Source: DASRCB01 sp035653295 (GTDB lineage Bacteria; Acidobacteriota; Terriglobia; Bryobacterales; Bryobacteraceae). From it: a DNA stretch of 20,299 nt. The notes under the pieces are model-generated. The model did no database searches. It saw nothing but the letters and a program-made list of their open reading frames with translations, and was not told the origin of the DNA. Below, piece after piece: positions 8,662 to 14,444 of this stretch. The position numbers and the translations under genes are program-made. The stretch's first letter is position 1. Each line of letters opens with the position of its first letter. The stretch is from the NCBI GenBank assembly GCA_035653295.1, contig DASRCB010000242.1, positions 1 to 20,299 on the forward strand, written 5' to 3'.

Positions 8662-9714
8662 CTATTTGGGGTCCACGGTCGCTTCGATCACCTCTAGCCT
8701 GCGCTTTGGCGTCTCGCCGTCCACTTCTTCCTTGTCGAAGGCATCGAGTACGTCCATACCGTCGACCACTCTACCGAAGGCCGAATACTTGCCATCCAGA
8801 CTCGGCGCCGGACCGAGGACGATGAAGAACGATGTCGTGGCCGAATCCGGATCGTCGCCGTGGGCCATGGACACGATGCCGCGCACCTGCTGCACGTCGG
8901 TGCGGAACTCGCCCTTCACCGGATGCACCCAGCGCCCGGCCGGATCGCCTCCCCCGCCCTGCACGACGAAGCCCTTGACCAGGCGGTGAAACGGCGAGCC
9001 GTTGTAATATCCGGTGGCGACCAGGCCGAGGAAGTTGCGTACGTTCTCAGGCGCCCAGTCCGGCTGCATCTGGATCCTGAGTGTGCCCAGCGTTGTCTTC
9101 AGCGTTACCGTCCTCCGCAACTCATCGACGGGGGCATCCGAGAATGGCTCTTTGCGCTTCGGCTCGATGACGATGCTCTGAATGCGCACCGGCTGGTCCG
9201 CGATCCCGCCCGGGCCGGCGGGGATGTGCGAGATTTTCTCCACGACATCCATGCCTTCGGTGACCCGGCCGAATGCGGAATATTTGCCATCGAGCGAGGG
9301 CTGCGGCGTCACGCAGATGAAGAACTGGGCGCCGTCGCTGTCCGCCTTGCCCGGCACGCTCACGGTAGAGACGACGCCGCGCTCGTGCTTCATGTCACTG
9401 AACTCGCTGGGCTCGAGGCTGAGCCCGCCGGTGCCCCAGAGCTTTTTCGGCGTCCCTGGATTTTTCAGCAGCGGGTCGCCGCCCTGGATGATCCCGTTCG
9501 AGATGACCCGAAAAAACGCGCTGCCGTCGTAGTAACCCTTGCGCCCTCGCTCGATGAACAGCGCGACATGTTTCGGCGCTTTGTCAGGCGCGAACTCGAA
9601 CCGGAACACGCCCATGCCGGTGGTCACCACGGCCTCGAGCTGGTCCGGACTCTGGCCGAAAACCCAGGGTGCGAGCAGCAGCGAGGCAAAGATCAGACTG
9701 CGCATTGGTCCCAT
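8662..9714 (-). CDS. Exported peptidyl-prolyl isomerase with two cyclophilin domains
   Basis: A 350-residue protein with a Sec signal peptide (RSLIFASLLLAPWVFGQ). Two cyclophilin domains follow, at about residues 28-180 and 200-347. Each has the family pattern: AFFRVISNGIIQGGDP, DGAQFFICVTPQPSLDGKYSAFGRV in parts, and again FHRLVKGFVVQGGGGDP and TTSFFIVLGPAPSLDG. The Phe-Arg/His-Arg, Gln-Gly-Gly and Gln/Ser-Phe-Phe-Ile positions that line the active site are present in both, although the second domain has Ser where the first has Gln. The role is proline isomerisation during folding of exported proteins. GGAAGGA precedes ATG 9714; an in-frame ATG at 9705 is possible. It is the first gene of a pair with the PQQ-type dehydrogenase and may assist its folding (inference). 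Confidence 0.9.
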   Translation of the reverse strand: MGPMRSLIFASLLLAPWVFGQSPDQLEAVVTTGMGVFRFEFAPDKAPKHVALFIERGRKGYYDGSAFFRVISNGIIQGGDPLLKNPGTPKKLWGTGGLSLEPSEFSDMKHERGVVSTVSVPGKADSDGAQFFICVTPQPSLDGKYSAFGRVTEGMDVVEKISHIPAGPGGIADQPVRIQSIVIEPKRKEPFSDAPVDELRRTVTLKTTLGTLRIQMQPDWAPENVRNFLGLVATGYYNGSPFHRLVKGFVVQGGGGDPAGRWVHPVKGEFRTDVQQVRGIVSMAHGDDPDSATTSFFIVLGPAPSLDGKYSAFGRVVDGMDVLDAFDKEEVDGETPKRRLEVIEATVDPK

Positions 9715-9733
9715 GTTATCCTTCCCGAATTGA

Positions 9734-10708
9734 ATGACCTCCGCGATTGAAGTGCGCGAGTTACGAAAGCGTTACCCGCAGTCGAAAACGGACGCGGTTG
9801 ATGGCGTGTCGTTCGAAGTGGCGCGCGGCGAAGTGTTCGGTCTGCTGGGCCCGAACGGCGCCGGTAAGACCACCACCATCGGCGTGCTGACCACGGCCGT
9901 TGCGCCCACTGGCGGGGCGGCCACGATCGCCGGTCACGACGTCGTATCGGACCAGATTCTCGTGAAGCAGCGCATTGCCGTGGTCCCGCAGCGCAGCAAT
10001 CTGGATCGCAGCCTGCGGGTTCGAGAAATCCTGACCTTTCATGCCGCATACCACGGCGTCCCGCGGCGAGAGCGTGAACAGCGCGCCGACGCTCTGCTGG
10101 GGGAACTCGGACTGGGAGAGCGCCGCAATGAGAAGGTGGATCGCTATTCCGGAGGCATGGCGCAGCGGCTGATGATCGCCCGCGCGCTCATGCACGAACC
10201 GGAAGTGCTCTTTCTGGACGAGCCGACGAACAATCTGGACCCGCAGTCACGGCTGTTTCTGTGGGAACGGATTCAGGCGCTCAACGCGAGCGGCCTTACG
10301 ATCCTGCTGACCACCCACGATATGGACGAAGCGGACCGTCTCTGCCACCGAATCGCCGTAATGGACTATGGCCGGATTCTCGTGAACGACACGCCATCCG
10401 AGCTGAAGAAACTGATCCCGGGCGGGAACGTGCTTGAGCTGCACGTCCAGGCTGAGGCTGCCGCGCGCCAGAGTCTTCTTACGCGTTTGCAGCAGATCGC
10501 GGGCGTCAGCAAAGTGGAGGAGGTCCGCGGGGCCAATGAGGAGCAGGACACGACCAGTTACCGGATCTACGCCGCGGAGGCGGGCGCTCTGGTCGGCGCC
10601 GCGGTGCAGGCGACCGTCGCCGCGGGCGCTCGGGTGCACGACCTGAGCGTCAAGAACGCCAGCCTGGAAGAGGTGTTCATCTATCTGACCGGGAGGCACC
10701 TGCGATGA
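9734..10708 (+). CDS. ABC transporter ATP-binding protein (DrrA/CcmA-like, ABC-2 exporter)
   Basis: A 324-residue cytoplasmic ATPase with every expected motif: Walker A GPNGAGKTT (39-47), Q-loop Gln86 in VVPQRSNL, signature YSGGMAQR (138-145), Walker B VLFLDEP (158-164, catalytic Glu163) and H-loop His195 in TTHDMDEADR. The C-terminal extension after about residue 215, ending VHDLSVKNASLEEVFIYLTGRHLR, is the DUF4162-type tail of DrrA-like exporters of drugs, lipids or polysaccharides. It pairs with the permease immediately downstream through an ATGA overlap. Its ATG is only 19 bp from the divergent cyclophilin gene start, and no good Shine-Dalgarno sequence is visible, so it may be leaderless or have a promoter inside the neighbour. 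The cargo cannot be deduced. Confidence 0.93.
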   Translation: MTSAIEVRELRKRYPQSKTDAVDGVSFEVARGEVFGLLGPNGAGKTTTIGVLTTAVAPTGGAATIAGHDVVSDQILVKQRIAVVPQRSNLDRSLRVREILTFHAAYHGVPRREREQRADALLGELGLGERRNEKVDRYSGGMAQRLMIARALMHEPEVLFLDEPTNNLDPQSRLFLWERIQALNASGLTILLTTHDMDEADRLCHRIAVMDYGRILVNDTPSELKKLIPGGNVLELHVQAEAAARQSLLTRLQQIAGVSKVEEVRGANEEQDTTSYRIYAAEAGALVGAAVQATVAAGARVHDLSVKNASLEEVFIYLTGRHLR

Positions 10709-11553
10709 GCTCCCCCATGCCCGCGGCGATCGCGGTCAAGGAACGCCACGAAGCAAGTCAGACCAGTCTGGCGATGACTGCCTTTTTCGCCATTCTGGTG
10801 CGTGATCTGGTAGTCACAAGGCGTGAGATCGTTTCCTTCCTGCTGCAGGCGATGATGCAGCCGCTCTTTTTTCTATTCATTTTCGGGAAGGTCCTGCCGG
10901 GCATTGGACTGGCCGCGGGCGGTTTCGCCGGGCTGCTGCTGCCGGGTATCGTGAGCCTTTCCGGCATGCTTGCGGCGATCCAGGGCGTGACGCTGCCGCT
11001 GGTGCTGGACCTCGGTTTCGCGCGCGAGATCGACGACCGTTTGCTCGCACCGCTTCCGGTGTGGATGGTGGCCGCCGAAAAGGTGCTGTTCGGGACCTTC
11101 CGCGGCGCGTTCGCGTCGGCGTGCATATTCCCAATGGCCGTGCTGATCCTCGGCTCGTCCTATTCTGTCCGGACCGACCGCATGGGCATGCTGATCCTGA
11201 TGATTCTGCTGAACGGTCTGGTGGGCGCGGCGATCGGCATGCTCATCGGCACTCTCGTCCAGCCGCAATTCATCAGCCTGATGTTCACGCTGATTTTTAC
11301 GCCGCTCATCTTTACGGGGTGCGCCTATTATCCGTGGACGGCGCTGGGCCATATTCGCTGGTTTCAGGTGCTGACACTCTTGAACCCGCTGACCTACTGC
11401 TCGGAGGGATTGCGCTACGCAATGGTCCCACCGACGCGCCTCGGCGAAGTGCCCACCCTCGACATTCGCATCGTGTTGGCGGCGCTGATTGTTGGTTTTG
11501 CGGCGTGCTTCATCGCGGGCACGCGTACGTTCCACAAGCGCGTCGTGAGCTGA
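10705..11553 (+). CDS. ABC-2 type transporter permease
   Basis: A 282-residue integral membrane protein with about six hydrophobic helices, for example IVSFLLQAMMQPLFFLFIFG, FAGLLLPGIVSLSGMLAAI, ILMILLNGLVGAAIGMLIGT and IVLAALIVGFAACFIAGT. The pre-TM helix LVRDLVVTRREIVSFL and the LLNPLTYCSEGLRY segment near the C-terminus are typical of ABC2_membrane (DrrB/NodJ-like) permeases. ATG 10705 overlaps the ATPase stop (ATGA), with GGGAGG upstream inside the ATPase gene. With its ATPase it should form a two-plus-two exporter in the inner membrane. No tailoring gene lies next to it, so drug, lipid or glycan export are all possible. Confidence 0.92.
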   Translation: MSSPMPAAIAVKERHEASQTSLAMTAFFAILVRDLVVTRREIVSFLLQAMMQPLFFLFIFGKVLPGIGLAAGGFAGLLLPGIVSLSGMLAAIQGVTLPLVLDLGFAREIDDRLLAPLPVWMVAAEKVLFGTFRGAFASACIFPMAVLILGSSYSVRTDRMGMLILMILLNGLVGAAIGMLIGTLVQPQFISLMFTLIFTPLIFTGCAYYPWTALGHIRWFQVLTLLNPLTYCSEGLRYAMVPPTRLGEVPTLDIRIVLAALIVGFAACFIAGTRTFHKRVVS

Positions 11554-11619
11554 GTCTCGAGCGGGCCCAGGCCCACTCCACACAGGGCGAAACGGGCATA
11601 GAATCAAGGCAGCCATTTT

Positions 11620-12258
11620 ATGTCTGTGCGTTTTCTGTGCAACACGTTTACTGTCCTTGCTGCCGCGCTTTTCCTGTCTGCCTGTTCCGGGTCGCCGGAA
11701 ATGAATGCAGCCAAGGCCACTGTCGAACAAGCCAAACCACAGCCGACACCGCCGCCCGAGCCCGTGGCGGCGCTGACCGCGTTTTATGAGATGTACCGGC
11801 CGGCGCGCACGTGGGCGCCGGACCTGCTTCCGCTCAGCCTTGCCGCGAACGACCTGCCGGGAATGAAGGCCACCGGCGGGAAGGCGGGGCTCTGGACCGC
11901 CGTGTTCGTTTCTCCAGGCCGCCGGGAAGCCCGCACCTATTACTACGCCGTGATGGACAGTCCGCTGGCCCCAAAAGGCGCCACTGCGCGCGCCGTGCAG
12001 GCATGGGGCGGACCGACCCGCGATAATCACCCTTTTCAGAACACGGAAATCATGGTCAACTCCGACGCGGCGTGGAACACCGCCGCGACAAAGGCGGCAG
12101 CGTGGCTGAAGAAGCATCCGGACAAGCCAGTGATGCTGCAGCTGGTGGCGAGCGCGCGTTTCCCGTCGCCGGTCTGGTTCATCATGTGGGGCGACAAGAA
12201 GGACGGCTATGCCGCCTTCATTAACGCGACTACGGGCGACCCGATGAGCGGGAAGTAA
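11620..12258 (+). CDS. Putative lipoprotein of unknown function
   Basis: A 212-residue protein with a type II signal peptide. The lipobox LSAC places the lipidated Cys at residue 22, so the mature protein is probably anchored to a membrane facing the periplasm. A Pro/Lys/Gln-rich linker (KPQPTPPPEP) follows, then a globular domain from about residue 50. The C-terminal part FPSPVWFIMWGDKKDGYAAFINATTGDPM loosely resembles the last strands of PepSY-type domains, a weak similarity and not an assignment. AAGGCAG lies about 10 nt before ATG 11620. The gap to the permease is 66 bp, so read-through from the ABC operon is possible. Its last 29 bp overlap the convergent gene at 12230-13165. Function not recognised. 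Confidence 0.75.
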   Translation: MSVRFLCNTFTVLAAALFLSACSGSPEMNAAKATVEQAKPQPTPPPEPVAALTAFYEMYRPARTWAPDLLPLSLAANDLPGMKATGGKAGLWTAVFVSPGRREARTYYYAVMDSPLAPKGATARAVQAWGGPTRDNHPFQNTEIMVNSDAAWNTAATKAAAWLKKHPDKPVMLQLVASARFPSPVWFIMWGDKKDGYAAFINATTGDPMSGK

Positions 12259-13165
12259 CCGCTTCGGTGCGTGTTCCGCGGAAGCGTTCCATAAACTCGA
12301 GGAAGGTTCGGGCGTATCGATCAAGCACATCGCTTCCGCCACCGTCGCGCAGGGGCGAGCACATCTCGTACGCCACCGGCCCGTCGAAGCCACTGGCGCA
12401 CAGCTCGGTGAGGAACGCGTCATAGTCAATGAAACCTTCGCCCAGGGGAACGGCGAGGGTGGCGGCGGTGGCGCGCTCGAAATTCACGGCCGCCGCATCG
12501 TAGCGGTAGCGTGGGCGGAGCTGATAATCGGCGATGGTGGTGTAGACCGAGACCGCGGCCATGGTGCGCGCGGCGCGCCGCAGATCGTCTCCGTGCAGAG
12601 CGGGCGCCCAGGCGTCGAACATGGCCCGGCAGTTCGGCTCGTTGACGGCGCGGATCAGATCGCGCATGGACTCGAAGCCACAGGCCACGTCGTGATGATT
12701 CTGCACGCCGACGGTGACGCCGAACGGGGCAGCGCGGCGGGCGCACTCGCGCAGGCTTTCCACTACCAGGCTCCACTGCCTGCCATGAGGCGCGGCCGGC
12801 GTATCGTAACCGGTGAACACGCGGACCAGGTCGCAGCCCAGATCCCGCGCCGCCGCGGCGAGTTCTTCCACGTGACGGATCTGGAACTCGCGGTGCGGGA
12901 TATCGGCGTGCTCGAGGTCGGCGGTGAAATTGGTGTATCCGGCCAGGCAGGCGCAACGCAGGCGCCGCTGGTCGAGTTGGGCGCGCAGTCTCGCACGCTC
13001 GGCCGGCCCGTAATCGAGCACAGAGAAATGCGGCCGTTTGGCCATGATCTCGAGGCCGTCGAAGCCGAGCTCCGCGGCTTTATCGATTACGGCTTCGAGC
13101 GGAAGGGACTCCTGGCCCCAGAAGCCGGCGTAGCTTACCGAGTGCAGGACAGCGGCGGTGATCAT
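12230..13165 (-). CDS. Cytoplasmic sugar phosphate isomerase/epimerase-like TIM-barrel protein
   Basis: A 311-residue protein without a signal peptide. It carries the xylose-isomerase-like TIM-barrel signature: GFDGLEIMAKRPHFS, LVRVFTG, VGVQNHHDVACG, CRAMFDAWAP, VSVYTTIADYQ and PVAYEMCSPLRDGG. The Glu, His, Asp and Glu residues at these strand ends would bind a catalytic metal. Family roles include sugar, inosose or hydroxypyruvate isomerisation and epimerisation; substrate unknown. It differs from the Tat-tagged homologue at 608-1456 in lacking an export signal. The ATG at 13165 has only a weak ribosome-binding site. The gene lies 60 bp downstream of the NusG-like gene on the same strand and could be co-transcribed, although a hairpin sits between them. 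Its 3' end overlaps the lipoprotein gene. Confidence 0.85.
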   Translation of the reverse strand: MITAAVLHSVSYAGFWGQESLPLEAVIDKAAELGFDGLEIMAKRPHFSVLDYGPAERARLRAQLDQRRLRCACLAGYTNFTADLEHADIPHREFQIRHVEELAAAARDLGCDLVRVFTGYDTPAAPHGRQWSLVVESLRECARRAAPFGVTVGVQNHHDVACGFESMRDLIRAVNEPNCRAMFDAWAPALHGDDLRRAARTMAAVSVYTTIADYQLRPRYRYDAAAVNFERATAATLAVPLGEGFIDYDAFLTELCASGFDGPVAYEMCSPLRDGGGSDVLDRYARTFLEFMERFRGTRTEAVTSRSSGRP

Positions 13166-13201
13166 TACCAGGCCATCATATCCGCTTTCCTGTCTGGTAA
13201 T

Positions 13202-13222
13202 CCTGCCGGCGCGACGCGCAGG
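13202..13222 (-). terminator. GC-rich hairpin after the NusG-like gene (terminator or processing element)
   Basis: Three bases past the NusG-like stop, CCTGC (13202-13206) pairs with GCAGG (13218-13222). Inside, GCG (13209-13211) pairs with CGC (13215-13217) around a 3-nt loop, giving about eight pairs with a 2-nt bulge. On the minus strand no U-run follows, so it is not a classical intrinsic terminator. It may separate expression of the NusG-like gene from the TIM-barrel gene 60 bp on, or simply protect the 3' end. Confidence 0.35.
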
Positions 13223-13225
13223 AAC

Positions 13226-13738
13226 TCAGTTTGGCAATGGCCGGACGGCCGCTCTGTCGATATGCACTGCCACAGACCGTTGCAGAAGCTCGACGGACAG
13301 CACCAGCCGGTCACTGCCCTTGATAGTGACGAGGTAACCTTCCACACCGGAAAGCGACCCCTCTTCAATCCGGACTCTCTGCCCCTCCTGCAGGAAGGGC
13401 CATGGTCGAGCATCCGCGCCGGAATCGATGAGGCGCTGGATGGCTTCCATGTCGCGGTCCTCCACAGCCTGCGGAGTTTTTCCGTTGCCCACGATGTATT
13501 CGACGGACGGGGTTGTCAGGATGGGGAGCCGCTTGGTGGGATCGAAACGGCAAAAGATGTAGCCGGGATAGAGGGCCATCTCTACTTTGCGGATCCGGTC
13601 TGAGTAGCGCCTCTGGTCGGTGTACGTTGGAAGCAGGGTTTCATAGTTCTTCCCCCGCAGGACTGTCTCAACGGCCAGTTCGTTCTTGACACGAACTTTG
13701 ACGGCAAACCACTGATGACTGTTCTCCTCTGACTGCAT
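13226..13738 (-). CDS. Specialised NusG paralogue (RfaH/UpxY/LoaP-like transcription antiterminator)
   Basis: A 170-residue cytoplasmic protein with the two-domain NusG architecture. An NGN domain spans about residues 9-105 (HQWFAVKVRVKNELAVETVL, the SDRIRKVEMALYPGYIFCRF core, YIVGNG). A KOW domain spans about 116-168 (GQRVRIEEGSLSGVEGYL, then RSVAVHIDRAAVRPL). NusG proteins bind the RNA polymerase clamp through NGN and keep polymerase elongating, while KOW contacts Rho, S10 or ribosomes. The divergent NGN sequence, small size and position beside a polysaccharide operon suggest an operon-specific paralogue; housekeeping NusG normally sits in a secE-nusG-rplK cluster. The start is supported by GGAGGAG just upstream of the ATG. 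It is transcribed divergently from the operon it may control. Subfamily (RfaH, UpxY, TaA, LoaP) cannot be settled by eye. Confidence 0.88.
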   Translation of the reverse strand: MQSEENSHQWFAVKVRVKNELAVETVLRGKNYETLLPTYTDQRRYSDRIRKVEMALYPGYIFCRFDPTKRLPILTTPSVEYIVGNGKTPQAVEDRDMEAIQRLIDSGADARPWPFLQEGQRVRIEEGSLSGVEGYLVTIKGSDRLVLSVELLQRSVAVHIDRAAVRPLPN

Positions 13739-13769
13739 CGCTCCTCCGAACGCAACAAACAGATGGATT

Positions 13770-13802
13770 CCGTGTCTCTGAGGCGTTTTTTCGCCGGCAC
13801 GG
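13770..13802 (-). promoter_or_regulatory. Structured 5' leader of the NusG-like gene
   Basis: In the transcript of the NusG-like gene, 32-64 nt before its ATG, two nested inverted repeats can fold. The outer pair is CCGTG/CACGG (13770-13774 with 13798-13802). The inner is GGCG/CGCC (13782-13785 with 13792-13795) closing a six-A loop in the RNA. A TATACT hexamer on the minus strand (13832-13837) could be the -10 element about 90 nt before the ATG, but no matching -35 is visible. The fold could affect translation or early elongation; this is inferred from sequence only. Confidence 0.35.
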
Positions 13803-13935
13803 TTAGTGTTTTCAAATGTCTAACAGTACTAAGTATACGAGTGTACGACAGAAGCGGAGCGTATGACAACACCAGATTTCCGCGATGGGCTCAGGCGGGA
13901 AAGCACGTAAGAGTACTAGAACAGTGTGACGGTTA

Positions 13936-13956
13936 AACCTGTGTGCGGTACAGGTT
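13936..13956. promoter_or_regulatory. Inverted repeat, candidate operator (AACCTGT-N7-ACAGGTT)
   Basis: A perfect 7-bp inverted repeat with a 7-bp spacer, AACCTGT (13936-13942) and ACAGGTT (13950-13956). It lies 25 bp upstream of the TTGACA hexamer at 13982. The 14-bp centre-to-centre spacing of its arms suits a dimeric DNA-binding protein contacting one face of the helix at slightly more than one turn. Its position upstream of -35 suits an activator for the plus-strand operon or a regulator of both divergent genes. Which protein binds is unknown; the small RHH-like protein at 14145-14444 is one candidate. Confidence 0.4.
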
Positions 13957-13981
13957 ACAGCGGCTGGAGGGCACAATCAGG

Positions 13982-14011
13982 TTGACACCCGGACCGGCGT
14001 TGTCGTAATCT
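13982..14011 (+). promoter_or_regulatory. Candidate sigma-70-type promoter of the polysaccharide operon
   Basis: TTGACA (13982-13987) matches the -35 consensus exactly. At 18-bp spacing, TAATCT (14006-14011) keeps the key A2 and T6 of the -10 element but matches only 3 of 6 positions. A start near 14018 would give a leader of about 127 nt before ATG 14145, containing the ops-like element and a hairpin. A weak -10 beside an upstream inverted repeat is compatible with activator dependence. Confidence 0.45.
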
Positions 14012-14069
14012 CAGAAGACCCGTCAAGCTCACCCGCCGTATTACACAAGGACGGTCGTGTGACGAAAAT

Positions 14070-14081
14070 GGCGGTAGCCTG
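14070..14081 (+). promoter_or_regulatory. ops: ops-like element (RfaH recruitment/pause site) in the operon leader
   Basis: GGCGGTAGCCTG matches the E. coli ops 12-mer GGCGGTAGCGTG at 11 of 12 positions and fits the looser consensus GGCGGTAGYNT fully. The only change, C at position 10, lets the non-template strand form GGC-GGTA-GCC, extending the small hairpin that RfaH reads in ops. The elemental-pause signature is kept: G at position 2 (-10), T at 11 (-1) and G at 12 (+1). It is in the sense orientation, about 53 nt after the predicted transcription start and 63 nt before the first ORF. A NusG paralogue is encoded 332 bp away in the opposite direction. Function is inferred by analogy; chance cannot be excluded in GC-rich DNA. 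Confidence 0.6.
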
Positions 14082-14087
14082 CCCAAA

Positions 14088-14114
14088 CCCGAGCGCTGGC
14101 ACAGCGTTACCGGG
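14088..14114 (+). promoter_or_regulatory. Leader hairpin downstream of the ops-like element
   Basis: CGCTG (14094-14098) and CAGCG (14102-14106) form a perfect 5-bp stem with a GCA loop. It is flanked by CCCG (14088-14091) and CGGG (14111-14114), which pair across an AG/TTAC internal loop. An alternative outer stem pairs CGGTA (14072-14076, inside the ops-like element) with TACCG (14108-14112). No U-tract follows, so it is not a standard terminator. It could be a pause hairpin, part of an attenuator, or a structure near the ribosome-binding site, which starts about 15 nt later. Confidence 0.45.
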
Positions 14115-14144
14115 CTCCACTACAGTCCTGGGAGCACACCCTGC

Positions 14145-14444
14145 ATGAATACAACCGTGAGTCGAAGGGACAAGATGATTAGTTTTCGTCTTTCGGCCGA
14201 GGAATACGAAGCCTACAAGGTGACCTGTTCGCGGGTCGGAATGCGAAGCCTTTCGGAATTGGCCCGCGTCGGTCTTCAGCAGGTATTCATGGGTCAGCAT
14301 GGCTCCGGGATCAACAACCGGCTGAATGAGCTTCGCGAGCGCATCCAGCACCTGGCATTGGAACTGGAGCGAATCACGGAAGAGGTGCGCAAGCACGACG
14401 CCACAGGCGCACGTTTGAACGGCAATCATGAGGAGCAGATATGA
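14145..14444 (+). CDS. Small ribbon-helix-helix-like protein with C-terminal coiled coil, first gene of polysaccharide operon
   Basis: A 99-residue protein. Residues 10-47 (KMISFRLSAEEYEAYKVTCS, then RSLSELARVGLQQVF) fit the ribbon-helix-helix pattern: a short strand ISFRLS, then two helices as in CopG/Arc-type DNA-binding proteins. Residues 58-85 (NRLNELRERIQHLALELERI) form a heptad-rich coiled coil, probably for dimerisation. It is a candidate operon regulator. ATG 14145 is preceded by CTGGGAG about 10 nt away. An in-frame ATG at 14175 has a better spaced AAGGGA and begins exactly at the strand, so the true start may be there. Its last four bases overlap the next start (ATGA), so it is coupled to the SLBB gene. 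Confidence 0.72.
   Translation: MNTTVSRRDKMISFRLSAEEYEAYKVTCSRVGMRSLSELARVGLQQVFMGQHGSGINNRLNELRERIQHLALELERITEEVRKHDATGARLNGNHEEQI

Noticed and set aside
11563..11574. GGGC-CCAG-GCCC hairpin after the ABC permease as a terminator
   Set aside because: The stem is only four pairs and no T-tract follows on either strand.
11577..11604. TCCACA-N16-TAGAAT as a promoter for the lipoprotein gene
   Set aside because: The implied transcript would begin about 9 nt before the ATG and exclude the AAGG ribosome-binding site, so it is not convincing.
10873..12429. Long minus-strand open frame opposite the ABC permease and lipoprotein genes
   Set aside because: It runs antisense across two well-supported genes, has low-complexity Arg/His/Gln composition and no domain.
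12502..12513. AGCGGTAGCGTG, an 11-of-12 match to the E. coli ops element on the plus strand
   Set aside because: It lies inside the minus-strand TIM-barrel gene, in the antisense orientation to that gene's transcription, and is explained by Arg-Tyr-Arg-Tyr codons. It shows that near-matches do arise by chance in this DNA.
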